From Luteolibacter luteus (GTDB lineage: Bacteria; Verrucomicrobiota; Verrucomicrobiia; Verrucomicrobiales; Akkermansiaceae): a stretch of DNA of 64,000 nucleotides. The first letter of the stretch is position 1. Every line of letters begins with the position of its first letter. The DNA lies in contig NZ_CP051774.1 of the NCBI RefSeq assembly GCF_012913485.1, forward strand, positions 1,240,001 through 1,304,000, in the 5' to 3' direction. Made by a program: the position numbers and the translations under genes. Positions 37,831 through 46,731 of the stretch are shown in pieces. Below the pieces are notes generated by a model. It saw only the letters and a program-made list of their open reading frames with translations, was not told where the DNA came from and did not search any database.

Positions 37831-39508
37831 GCACGCTGCGATCGACTACGCGCGGGAGGTGGTGGCCGGGGACCGGCTGGCTTGCCGGTGGGTCAAGCTG
37901 GCATGCGAGCGCTTCCTCCGCGACCTCGAGCGGAAAGACATCCGCTTCGATGTGGCCGCCGCGGATCGGGCGATCGCCTTCATCCAGGCGTTCCGGCACT
38001 ACAAGGGCCAATGGGCCGGGCAGCGGATGACGCTCGAGGCGTGGCAGAAGTTCGTGATCGGAAACATCTTCGGTTGGAAGTGGGTCGATAGCGGTCTGCG
38101 GCGCTTCAAGTATGCGCACATCGAGGTGCCCCGGAAGAACGGCAAGACCCTGCTCGCCGCTGGTATCTCGCTCTACATGCTCTGTGCCGATGGCGAGGGC
38201 GGGGCCGAGGTCTACAACGCGGCCACGAAGAAGGATCAGGCGATGATCCTTCACCGCGACGCCCGGGTCCTGATCGAGAAAAGCAAGGATCCCGATTTCA
38301 AGGCGGCCTTCGATATCCGGAAGAACCCGCCGATCATCGAGTATGGCGCCGCGGATTCCTTCATGAAGCCCTTGGGCCGGGACACTGAGGGCGACACCAC
38401 CGACGGCCTGAACCCGCATGCCGTGATTGCCGATGAGACGCACGCCTGGACGACTCCCGGCTTCTGGAACGTGCTGAACTCCGCACTAGGTGCGCGGTCG
38501 CAGCCGCTCTTCCTCATGATCACCACGGCGGGCCACAATATGGATTCCGTGGGCCGGTCGCACTCCCTCATCGTCCAGCGGATCCTAAAGGGCGAGGACG
38601 GCGGCGAGGGTGATGACTACTTCGGCATCATCTTCACGATCGATGAAGGCGACAACATTGAGGACCCGATCACCTGGGCGAAGGCAAACCCGCTTTATGG
38701 CGTCACGGTCGATGAAAAGAAGTTCCGGTCCCAGCTCGCGCTGGCCAAGGCGGATCCGGCGATCAATCGGGAGCTCAAAACGAAATGGCTGAACATCTGG
38801 ATCAACCAGGCATCGCTCTGGCTCGACTCCGACAAGTGGAGCAAATGCCGGCTCGATTTCGACAAGCGGAAGCTCGAAGGCCTGCGTTGCTATGGAGGGC
38901 TCGACCTCGCCATCACCCGCGACCTTTCGTCGCTTGTGTGGGTGTTTCCGCCACAGGATTGGCTCGAGCGCTGGACCTTACTCGCGCATTTCTGGTGCCC
39001 GGCGGAGGACATCATCACCCGATCGAAGCGGGACAAGGTGCCCTATCAGACCTGGGCGGAGCGGGGCTTCATCACTCCGACGCCGGGAGAGGTCATGGAC
39101 TTCGGTTACATCAAGTCCCAGATCGAGCATGACTGCCGGCTCTACGACGTGCGGGCCGTCGGCTACGACAAGACCTATGCCGCTTCGATCGTTAATCCGC
39201 TCGTGGAGGAGGGCGTGAACATGATGAGCTTCTCCCAGGGCATCATGACCATCTCACCCTTCGCCAAGGAGCTCGAGCGGCTGGTGATCGAGGAAACGAA
39301 GCTGAACCACTTCGGTCACCCGGTCCTTGCGTGGAATGCCGGCAATGTCGTCGTGAAGACCGACGCCAACGGCAACATAAAGCCGGACAAGAGCAAATCG
39401 GAGGAGCGCATTGACGGCATTATTGCCGCGATAATGGGACTTGGTGTCGCTATTGAGGAGGAATACGGGGGGTCACTAGCAGGGGACTGGCATTGCACAG
39501 TAGTCTAA
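37781..39508 (+). CDS. Terminase large subunit
   Basis: 575 residues, full length for an HK97-like TerL, the packaging motor ATPase and nuclease. The Walker A variant VPRKNGKT is at about 116-123, and Walker B VIADE at about 215-219 is followed by THAW. The C-terminal nuclease begins at YGGLDLAITRDLSSLV. The stop is 3 bp from the convergent stop of the nuclease-NACHT gene, so the insertion abuts the end of terL. The last residues (LAGDWHCTVV) may have been altered by the insertion. Confidence 0.95.
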   Translation: MKRKKTAPAASSPAAVEHAAIDYAREVVAGDRLACRWVKLACERFLRDLERKDIRFDVAAADRAIAFIQAFRHYKGQWAGQRMTLEAWQKFVIGNIFGWKWVDSGLRRFKYAHIEVPRKNGKTLLAAGISLYMLCADGEGGAEVYNAATKKDQAMILHRDARVLIEKSKDPDFKAAFDIRKNPPIIEYGAADSFMKPLGRDTEGDTTDGLNPHAVIADETHAWTTPGFWNVLNSALGARSQPLFLMITTAGHNMDSVGRSHSLIVQRILKGEDGGEGDDYFGIIFTIDEGDNIEDPITWAKANPLYGVTVDEKKFRSQLALAKADPAINRELKTKWLNIWINQASLWLDSDKWSKCRLDFDKRKLEGLRCYGGLDLAITRDLSSLVWVFPPQDWLERWTLLAHFWCPAEDIITRSKRDKVPYQTWAERGFITPTPGEVMDFGYIKSQIEHDCRLYDVRAVGYDKTYAASIVNPLVEEGVNMMSFSQGIMTISPFAKELERLVIEETKLNHFGHPVLAWNAGNVVVKTDANGNIKPDKSKSEERIDGIIAAIMGLGVAIEEEYGGSLAGDWHCTVV

Positions 39509-39511
39509 CTA

Positions 39512-41896
39512 CTAGGCCTCAACCTCAACATCCACCTCGGATATCGCTTCAACGAGCTTGCCGCCTCTGGCCTCCAGGAGGATTGAACGGAACTCTTTGA
39601 GCAATTCCTTCCGATGGTGTGCGACATATGGCTCTAGATATTCGCAGATGTCGTCTGCGATCCCTTTGGTAACCTTTGAAGTGATCCTTGCCTTTGAAGT
39701 TGCAAACGAACCCATGTATAGCGCGATTAAGAGCCGAGGATCTTTTACCTTTTTCGCTTTGATGCTTCCAAAGGCGGCCTCTAAATTCCCTGCTTCGATT
39801 AGCCCAACAGTTACCCAAAAATGATATACTTCGCTCTGATCACAGCCATTCTCCGCCTTTGAAAGCAGATGCTTAATGATTTCCGAAGCAACAGCATCTC
39901 GCCCCATCAAGTAATTTACCAAAAACTCATTCAAGGGATACTTCGCATCAGAAGAACTCTCATTGAGATTCCCTGCCAACGTTTGACAAACCCAATGCAG
40001 GACTTCGACACGGTCGGGAATGTCAACAAAGTAGCACGCCTGCGAGGCCAAGCCAACTGTAACGGCAGCACAAAACTTTTCTCCTGCTGTAACCAGCTTA
40101 GAATCAACCGCAGTAGAGAGCAGCCCGTCACTATCATCTGGATTCGATCCAAAATAAAACACGATCACCCTCCTCCACCATTCGTCACCCATATATGGCA
40201 GGATTACCATCGAGTCCTTAATAGCACATCCCGCAAAGTATTCTTGGAGCAAGAGATGCCTGAATTCGATGCCCTTCTCCCCAATCCGTAGCAGGCCGGA
40301 GCGATGAACCAACTCCTCAAGCAGAACGTCGATCTTTTCTCCCGAATCGGTAAGCTTCTCCAATCGTTGTCGCAGGTAGCCTTCACATTCCTCCTCCGGA
40401 ATTGAAGTCAAACCTTGCGAATGCATGTAGAGTGCCAGGTCACCGAGCAACCGGTGCTTTAGGGGTCCTTCAAACTGCTGGCTAAAGCCTTTTTTACTAT
40501 CCCAGCGACCCAACATGATCTCGCAGAATTTCGCAAACAGTTCGGTAATATTGGCCGGGATGTCTTTTCGCTGCGCATCCGCTGTTGCGGTCATGATCGT
40601 CACTAGCAACGGATTTATTTCGATCCCGTGAATCTGATTGAGCTGCCTTAAGACCTCGGCGGTCTTCTCCACCGGAATGACTTTATTCTTTGCGGCTATG
40701 TTGAGCAGTTTCTGAGCTTCCTTGATCTCCAGAGGGAGCACATTCCACTCTTCAAATGACGATAGAAAAGGACATCTTCCGATGAATGAATGCGGTCGAG
40801 TAGTCAGCACAATCTTACATTTCGGAAAATCCGCGTGAAACTTGGCAACCTTTGCAGAGAGCAGCTGCTTTTGCGAATCGCTGGATGCTTCATCCAACGC
40901 GTCGATTAGTAGAAGAACATTTCCTTCATTTAGGTCGCTTTGCGTGAAACCGGCGTCACGCATGCTCTTATTAATTTTTGAAGTGGTAGCCGCGGCCATC
41001 TCTAAGATTGATGCATCATCCGCAACAATAGATGTGGAACGCATTATAACTGGCACCAGCGACCCGTGCCCTCCGACCGTCCTTTTACTTTCGATCTCTG
41101 CGAGCCTGCGAAGAAGGGTCGACTTGCCGAACCCGCCATCCCCCTTAATAAGCAAAAGTTGCTTTCTCCTAGAAAGTATTGCGACACCAGAAATCTCCTC
41201 GAAATCTGGTTTCTGGGTTAGTTTACCATGTGATTTCTCGTGCTTAATGAAGGTTCTGCATAATCTCAAGTTGGCATACCCCTCCTCACTCACCGCAGAG
41301 GTCAACTCAAGATCTGCCAAGATATTTACCAGTGAGAGCTCGTCTTTTGAAGCATCAAGTTCCTCGTAAAGGGCTACCAGGTAGGGATTTCGCTTGGCCG
41401 AGATCCCGACCCAGTATTCGGGATAAAGAGCATCAACGTCATTGATGATCTCATGGTGATCCATAAACCGCAAATTGACCTCCTTTACCTCTTGAGCAAT
41501 ATACTTTCGAGCCGCCTGGTTAATCTTCCCGCTGGCACATAAAATCCCAACACTCGGCTTACTCTTAACCTTTGTTTTCGTATTAACCACGCTTGTGTTC
41601 ATCACCATCTTCATCTGGGTGACGGCATTGAGCAGGTTCTTCGAAGCGTCAGAAGCCATATTGAGATTACCCGTTTTGGTCTGAACAGCGTAAATCATTT
41701 CGACGCCCATTTTATCCACCGTCGTGAAGTAGCAGTCCTTCCCTTCCTCATCATTGCCGCACATTTCCTCTCCATGAACAAAGCCTTTGCGAAGAAACAA
41801 AGGTCGAATCAGCTGATCGCGAAAATCATCCTCGGACAATTCACGAAGTGCCGCTTCCTTCTGAGAGAGGGGTATCAAATCAGGCGAGTTAGTCAT
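39512..41896 (-). CDS. Nuclease-NACHT STAND ATPase, probable anti-phage defence protein
   Basis: About 794 residues from the ATG at 41896. Residues about 20-165 resemble an Mrr-like PD-(D/E)xK nuclease: D54 in GKDCYF and Q72xK74 in AVQTKTG. A NACHT-type ATPase follows, with Walker A GDGGFGKST (252-260) and Walker B LLLIDALDE (328-336). Then comes a winged-helix or helical region (HRLLGDLALYMHS, FRHLLLQEYFAGCAI) and a helical C-terminus. It is visibly more AT-rich than the phage genes and on the opposite strand between terL and portal. Nuclease-NACHT and Avs proteins sense phage proteins and degrade DNA. Its specific trigger is unknown. Confidence 0.85.
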   Translation of the reverse strand: MTNSPDLIPLSQKEAALRELSEDDFRDQLIRPLFLRKGFVHGEEMCGNDEEGKDCYFTTVDKMGVEMIYAVQTKTGNLNMASDASKNLLNAVTQMKMVMNTSVVNTKTKVKSKPSVGILCASGKINQAARKYIAQEVKEVNLRFMDHHEIINDVDALYPEYWVGISAKRNPYLVALYEELDASKDELSLVNILADLELTSAVSEEGYANLRLCRTFIKHEKSHGKLTQKPDFEEISGVAILSRRKQLLLIKGDGGFGKSTLLRRLAEIESKRTVGGHGSLVPVIMRSTSIVADDASILEMAAATTSKINKSMRDAGFTQSDLNEGNVLLLIDALDEASSDSQKQLLSAKVAKFHADFPKCKIVLTTRPHSFIGRCPFLSSFEEWNVLPLEIKEAQKLLNIAAKNKVIPVEKTAEVLRQLNQIHGIEINPLLVTIMTATADAQRKDIPANITELFAKFCEIMLGRWDSKKGFSQQFEGPLKHRLLGDLALYMHSQGLTSIPEEECEGYLRQRLEKLTDSGEKIDVLLEELVHRSGLLRIGEKGIEFRHLLLQEYFAGCAIKDSMVILPYMGDEWWRRVIVFYFGSNPDDSDGLLSTAVDSKLVTAGEKFCAAVTVGLASQACYFVDIPDRVEVLHWVCQTLAGNLNESSSDAKYPLNEFLVNYLMGRDAVASEIIKHLLSKAENGCDQSEVYHFWVTVGLIEAGNLEAAFGSIKAKKVKDPRLLIALYMGSFATSKARITSKVTKGIADDICEYLEPYVAHHRKELLKEFRSILLEARGGKLVEAISEVDVEVEA

Positions 41897-42063
41897 CGAA
41901 CTATCCGACGTATATAACAGCGACCTCTGTTGCCAATACAAATATCAGGATGATCCGGACTGCTGAATCAGTCGAATCACGCTCCGTCTGCCTCGAATAG
42001 GAGTTCATTCTTTGGCGACCTCGGAAGGTGATCCGGAGATTCGACGAGGCCCGGGAGGCGATC

Positions 42064-43317
42064 ATGGCTTCCGCAAACACTCCTGCCGTGCCGGTGGAGA
42101 GTGGATCCGAATCGGCTCCTGAGGCTGGCACCTTGGGGATGGGATCGGACTGGCGGAGAATGTGGGGGAACGACGATGCATCCAGCGCGGCGGACCGACT
42201 CGCGGCCGTCTATGGCTGCGTGGCGGTCATTGCGTCCTCGATCGCGGCGATGCCCTTGCAGCTCTTCCGCCAGAATGGGGAGACCCGGGAAAGGGAAACC
42301 ACGCACCGGCTTGCCGGGCTGCTCGGCGATGCCCCGAATGAGGCGATGACTTGGCCGCAGTTGCGCGAGGCCCTGCTCTACCAGGTGATCCTCCGCGGAA
42401 ACTCTCACTCCCGCCAATTTTGGAGCGGGGGCTTTGTCCGCGAGATGTTTCCCCTGCCCCTCGGATCGGTTGCCACCTCGCTCACCGATGCTAGGAGGGT
42501 CGCCTACGACGTCGGGACCAATCAATTTAAGGTTCCCGAAGGCCGTTTCTACCGGCCCGACATCGCCCATTTCAAAGCCCTCACCGGCGACGGCATCGAG
42601 GGCATCAACCCGATCAAGCATTGCCGCCTTTCCACGGCCGCCGGCGTTGCCCTGGCGCGCTACGGCAAGACCTCGGCGGAGAGCGGCCAGCCTCTTCGGG
42701 GCATCATCACCGCGCAAACCGTCTTCAAAAACACCGATCAGGCGAAACAGGTGCGAAGCCGATGGGGTGAGGCTTACCGTGATTCGGTGAGCGGCGACGG
42801 CATCGCCATCTTCGAAGGCGGCGACATGAAGTTCCACCAGGTGACGATGAGTATGCGCGATGCGCAGTTCATCGAAAACATGGAATTCACGGTCGCGGAG
42901 ATCTGCCGGATCTTCAACGTGCCGCCGCACAAAATCCAGAAGCTCGACCGGGCCACGTTCAACAACATCGAGCACCTGTCCCGGGAGTTCTACGTTGCCA
43001 CCTTGGTTCCGTGGATCACGCGCATTGAGGCGACCTTGAACCAGTGCCTGCTCACCGAGGGCGACCGCCGTGCCGGGCTTTATCTCCGCCACAATGCCGA
43101 CGGCTTGCTTCGCGGTGACCTGCAGAGCCGCTCCGAGGCCATGAAGAATCAGATTTCCTCTGGGCTGATGACGCCCAACGAGGGCCGGGCCTTGGAGGAT
43201 CGCCCGCCCCTTCCCGGGGGCGACCAGCTCCTTTTCCCGATCAACCATGTGCCCTTGGAGAAGCTCGGAGCAGAGAGCCAAGAGCCCGGAGCCAAACCGA
43301 AAGAACCAAAGCCATGA
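42064..43317 (+). CDS. HK97-family portal protein
   Basis: About 417 residues from the ATG at 42064 (a GTG at 42028 is also possible). Family landmarks are AVYGCVAVIASSIAAMPLQLFR, the YRPDIAHFKALTGDGIEGINPI segment, FIENMEFTVAEICRIFNVPPHKI and SRSEAMKNQISSGLMTPNEGRALEDRPPLPGGD. It forms the dodecameric DNA entry ring of the capsid. Its stop overlaps the protease start (ATGA). In an uninterrupted phage it would follow terL directly; here 2.5 kb of inserted DNA separates them. Confidence 0.95.
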   Translation: MASANTPAVPVESGSESAPEAGTLGMGSDWRRMWGNDDASSAADRLAAVYGCVAVIASSIAAMPLQLFRQNGETRERETTHRLAGLLGDAPNEAMTWPQLREALLYQVILRGNSHSRQFWSGGFVREMFPLPLGSVATSLTDARRVAYDVGTNQFKVPEGRFYRPDIAHFKALTGDGIEGINPIKHCRLSTAAGVALARYGKTSAESGQPLRGIITAQTVFKNTDQAKQVRSRWGEAYRDSVSGDGIAIFEGGDMKFHQVTMSMRDAQFIENMEFTVAEICRIFNVPPHKIQKLDRATFNNIEHLSREFYVATLVPWITRIEATLNQCLLTEGDRRAGLYLRHNADGLLRGDLQSRSEAMKNQISSGLMTPNEGRALEDRPPLPGGDQLLFPINHVPLEKLGAESQEPGAKPKEPKP

Positions 43318-44144
43318 AACGCCCCATCCTCTTTGACCAAAACGCGATCCTCGCCACGCTCGAGGGCCGCAAACTCACGAAGAAGCAGAGGGCTTCCCGT
43401 CCTGACAACGTGCTTCCGTCCTTCGAAAACGTCGCCGCGGCCAAGGGCAAGAAATCCGCGCGGATGTATCTCTACGACGCGGTTTCCTACTGGACCGGCA
43501 ATGATGCACGGACCTTTCAGCGGATGCTTTCCGACAGCGACGCCGAAGAGATCCACCTTCACATCAACTCCCCGGGTGGATCCGTCTTCGAAGGCGTTGC
43601 CATTTTCAACCTGCTGGCGGACCATAATGCCGACGTGATCGTTCACATCGACGGCATCGCCGCCTCGATTGCCAGCGTCATCGCCCTCGCCGGCGACACG
43701 GTGAACATCGCCGAGAATGGCATGGTCATGATCCACAATCCCAGCGTGTTTGCCTGGGGAGATTCGGACGTCATGCGGAAACAGGCCGAGGTCCTCGACC
43801 AGATCAAAGCGGCCATCCTCAATACCTACGAGAGCCGTACCAAGCTCGGCCGTGACGCGCTTTCCGCTGCCATGGATGAAGAGACCTGGTATTCCGCCGA
43901 CGAGGCCATCTCCGCGGGCTTTGCCGCTGCCAAATTCTCTCCGCCGAAGGCCAGGGCCCTCTGGCTCCCCGAGGACTACGAGCTCCCCGATACCGCCGCG
44001 ATGCTCGCCAAGCCAAAGGAAGAGGAAGAGGAAGAGGGCGAAGAGCCCCCGCCAGCACCGGAACCCGAGCACCGAGGAACGGTGGAAGACGTCGCCGCCG
44101 CCGCCGATCTCATCGCCAAGATCCGCCTGTCCCATGGACTCTGA
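43314..44144 (+). CDS. ClpP-like prohead protease (S14/S49 fold)
   Basis: 276 residues. It carries the ClpP-type catalytic layout: IHLHINSPGGSVFEGVAI, nucleophile Ser in HIDGIAASIASVIALAG and His in MVMIHNPS. It cleaves the scaffold and the capsid delta domain during head maturation. The C-terminal 60 residues are acidic and proline-rich (EEEEEGEEPPPAPEPE) and could act as scaffold. It is translationally coupled to the portal gene and overlaps the next small gene. Confidence 0.93.
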   Translation: MKRPILFDQNAILATLEGRKLTKKQRASRPDNVLPSFENVAAAKGKKSARMYLYDAVSYWTGNDARTFQRMLSDSDAEEIHLHINSPGGSVFEGVAIFNLLADHNADVIVHIDGIAASIASVIALAGDTVNIAENGMVMIHNPSVFAWGDSDVMRKQAEVLDQIKAAILNTYESRTKLGRDALSAAMDEETWYSADEAISAGFAAAKFSPPKARALWLPEDYELPDTAAMLAKPKEEEEEEGEEPPPAPEPEHRGTVEDVAAAADLIAKIRLSHGL

Positions 44145-44280
44145 TCAGCTCGCCGAACTGCTCGAGGAGGTGCGCAATCTCACTGCCGCCATCGTGGACC
44201 ATGCGGAGGCTCTCCGCGACAACACCGCTGCGATCCGGGAGAAAGCCGAAGGTGGCGGTGAAGAATCCACCATGGACTGA
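44134..44280 (+). CDS. Small phage coiled-coil protein
   Basis: 48 residues in a frame different from the protease, starting 11 bp before that gene ends and ending with a TGATG overlap to the head-tail joining gene. The sequence (LAELLEEVRNLTAAIVDHAEAL) is one continuous amphipathic helix with heptad-like spacing. Coupling on both sides supports it as a real gene. Function unknown. Confidence 0.6.
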   Translation: MDSDQLAELLEEVRNLTAAIVDHAEALRDNTAAIREKAEGGGEESTMD

Positions 44281-44645
44281 TGAATCCGGGACTCCTCAAC
44301 CAGCGCATCCGCTTCGAGCGGCAGACCACTTCCGCGGACGAGACGGGCCAACCCATCGAATCATGGCTGAAGCTCGGAGGGTGCGCAGCCCGCCGCAAGC
44401 CGGTCACCTCGCGCGCGCGCACCGAGCAGGTCATTGCCGATCGGGACACCGAGCGGCGCACCATGGTTTTCCAGATGCGCTCGCGGCCGTTCTGCTCCCT
44501 CTACAAGGAGGGTGATCGCTTGGTCGAGCTGAAGCGGACCGACTTTCCCGAGACTGTATGGAAGGTCATTGGATGGGCGGAGATCGAGGGGACCAACGGC
44601 ATGTATGTCGAGGTCACTACTGAACAATCTGGTAGCCGTCATTAG
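44280..44645 (+). CDS. Phage head-tail joining protein
   Basis: 121 residues of the head-tail joining family: MNPGLLNQRIRFERQTT, GQPIESWLKLG and the terminal strand pattern WKVIGWAEIEGTNGMYVEVTT. It closes the head-tail interface in HK97-like siphophages. In most such phages this gene follows the capsid and connector genes. Here it precedes the capsid, with the SLATT gene between. Confidence 0.85.
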   Translation: MNPGLLNQRIRFERQTTSADETGQPIESWLKLGGCAARRKPVTSRARTEQVIADRDTERRTMVFQMRSRPFCSLYKEGDRLVELKRTDFPETVWKVIGWAEIEGTNGMYVEVTTEQSGSRH

Positions 44646-44724
44646 TGAAGGGAGAACTTATGCGAGGCTGTAGCGATCTTTCTAAATAGACAGGATTGCG
44701 GATAACTGCTCACCTGCCGACGTG

Positions 44725-45279
44725 ATGGCCCAAGACTCAGAGGATGTTGAATTACTCATGACGGATTGGTTCCGTCGTTGCCGAGAGAGCCAAAAGGCGC
44801 ACTATGAATACGGATCAAAACTTGAAAGTCGGCACTTTTGGTTCGGAATACCTGCAATCATTCTTTCAACTGCCGTAGGTGCATCTTTCTTTAAAGATGG
44901 GGTTGATGCGCAAATTCGGTTGGGGCTCGGCTTACTCAGCATGGCTTCTGCCGTTGTAGCAGCGCTCCAGACGTTTCTAAATCTCTCGGACCGCGCTGCT
45001 AAACACAAAGCATCGGGCGCATCTTATGGCGCGATCCGGAGAGCCCTTGAGCTGCTAAAGACTCTCCCCCCCGCAGACGGGGACAAAATGAGGCAAGCAT
45101 TGGAAGACATCAAAGGAAGGATGGACGATCTGGCAGCCTCTGCGCCGGCTATCCCCTCAAAATTCAAGGACAAGATCGACAAAGGGTTGAAGGGAAGGAT
45201 TCACAACCGAATTTTCAGACTTATACCTCGTGCCGTAGAGTCGGAACTGAATTCCAACGGAGATTCGCCCGACAAATAG
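44725..45279 (+). CDS. SLATT-domain two-TM protein, probable defence effector
   Basis: About 184 residues (a GTG lies at 44722). The SLATT (SMODS and SLOG-associating two-TM) layout is clear. An amphipathic N-terminal helix (WFRRCRESQKAHYEYGSKLE) is followed by TM1 (FGIPAIILSTAVGASFF) and TM2 (LGLGLLSMASAVVAALQTFL). The hallmark stretch is LNLSDRAAKHKASGASYGAIRRALE. SLATT proteins are predicted pore-forming effectors of nucleotide-second-messenger immunity, but no cyclase or SLOG partner is visible nearby. It is more AT-rich than flanking phage genes and interrupts the head genes, indicating recent insertion. Confidence 0.85.
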   Translation: MAQDSEDVELLMTDWFRRCRESQKAHYEYGSKLESRHFWFGIPAIILSTAVGASFFKDGVDAQIRLGLGLLSMASAVVAALQTFLNLSDRAAKHKASGASYGAIRRALELLKTLPPADGDKMRQALEDIKGRMDDLAASAPAIPSKFKDKIDKGLKGRIHNRIFRLIPRAVESELNSNGDSPDK

Positions 45280-45368
45280 TCAACATCCTCGTTACCGTAG
45301 GTGCTGAATGAGCTGAATGCGACCATCGACTCATTCCAAAATTGCGCTCCAGTCCCGAATTTCGGGAT

Positions 45369-46658
45369 ATGGATCGCAACGACATCCTTCGCTCGATTGA
45401 GAATCACAAGTCCGGCCTCGCACCGCTGCTGAGTGCTTACGAAGACTTGGTCAACTCCACCAAAGGCAAGGGAGAGGGCGGCAAGGACCGTGCTTTCACT
45501 GCCGAGGAATTCACGAAGCACGCGAATCTCGGAACCGAGATCAACGTGCTTAACCAAGCCATCGCGACCGACCGCGCGATGCTCAAGGCCCTGAACCTGT
45601 CGGAGGCCGAAGACGACGACACCGCCGACAAGCTCGGCCTGTCTGATCGTTCCAGGCTTCCGCATGCTTCGGACGAATATCTGGAGAACTTCCTCAACTT
45701 CAGCCAAGGCGGATTCACGGCGCAGGGCATCGATCCAAGCCGCTTCAAGAACCTCACCACGGTATCTCCGTCCACCGGTGGAGTTCTGATCCCCACCACG
45801 ATCGAAACCTCGATCTTGATGGAGGCAGCGGCGCTTTGCCCATTGCTTCGGATCTCTGCGGTGGAAATGACGTCTTCCCTCAAGGACCAGATTCCCTTTA
45901 TCGGGGAAATCGGCGTCATGGGTCCCCGCAAAGAGGCTGAAGCCTACACGCTCAACGAGCCTGCACTCTCGAGCAAGCAGATCGACATCTTCAACTACGG
46001 AGGCTTTTTTCCCGTCTCCCAAGAGCTTATGGAAGATGCCTCGCAACTGCAGAGTGCCTTCCGCGAAGTGTGGGGCCGCTCTTACGCCCAGACCATCGAG
46101 GAATACGGCTGGAAGGGCACGAGTGGACAGACGGCGTTCTTCAACCAAGCCGGAAGCGGTATCACCATCACCCTCGCCGGCCGCGTATGCCCTGGTATCC
46201 GAACCATGAACAGCACGGTGGTCCCGGTGGTCACCTTCGGTGCCGCCGCGGCTGTCAGCTCCGATGACTTCATCAAGCTCAAGCAGGCGGTGGTTCCGGA
46301 GGCCCGCAGCGGTGGCGTCTATGTGATCAGCTCCGACGCCGAAACGAAAGCGCTGCTGTTGAAGGACACGACCGGCCGCCCGCTCTGGCAGCCCAATCTC
46401 ATCGTCGGTCAGCCCTCGATGATCAATGGCTCTCCCTACGAAGTCTCCAGCCGCCTTGACACCGTGGGCACCGGCAACAACACCGCTTTCTTCGGTAACT
46501 TCAAGCAGGCTCACAAGATCGCCATTCGGAAAGGCCTCGTCGTTAAGACGAGTTCTCACTTCCTCTTCGGCAACGGCATGATTGCCGTCGCAGGCGACTG
46601 CCGCTGGGGTGCCGGAATCAAATACAACGGCTACATCGCCCGCGGCAATCAGGCCTAA
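45369..46658 (+). CDS. HK97-family major capsid protein
   Basis: About 429 residues from the ATG at 45369. The N-terminal 110 residues are charged and helical (ENHKSGLAPLLSAYEDLV) and resemble the cleavable delta domain. The mature coat domain then follows: GGVLIPTTIETSILMEAAALCPLLRI, AYTLNEPALSSKQIDIFNYG, SQELMEDASQLQSAFREVW and the C-terminal GDCRWGAGIKYNGYIARGNQ. It pairs with the ClpP-like protease upstream. Confidence 0.93.
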   Translation: MDRNDILRSIENHKSGLAPLLSAYEDLVNSTKGKGEGGKDRAFTAEEFTKHANLGTEINVLNQAIATDRAMLKALNLSEAEDDDTADKLGLSDRSRLPHASDEYLENFLNFSQGGFTAQGIDPSRFKNLTTVSPSTGGVLIPTTIETSILMEAAALCPLLRISAVEMTSSLKDQIPFIGEIGVMGPRKEAEAYTLNEPALSSKQIDIFNYGGFFPVSQELMEDASQLQSAFREVWGRSYAQTIEEYGWKGTSGQTAFFNQAGSGITITLAGRVCPGIRTMNSTVVPVVTFGAAAAVSSDDFIKLKQAVVPEARSGGVYVISSDAETKALLLKDTTGRPLWQPNLIVGQPSMINGSPYEVSSRLDTVGTGNNTAFFGNFKQAHKIAIRKGLVVKTSSHFLFGNGMIAVAGDCRWGAGIKYNGYIARGNQA

Positions 46659-46731
46659 TCGCTACCCTTCCAAGTACGACACGCACACCAGGGCCGGCCG
46701 GGAAACCGGTCGGCCCTTCTCCATTCAAGAT

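Noticed and set aside
39512-41896. Calling the nuclease-NACHT gene a true Avs
   Set aside because: It is less than half the usual Avs length and lacks a visible TPR-like sensor, so only a general nuclease-NACHT label is supported.
42028-42063. GTG start for the portal protein
   Set aside because: It adds 12 residues with no family similarity; the ATG at 42064 is preferred, though not certain.
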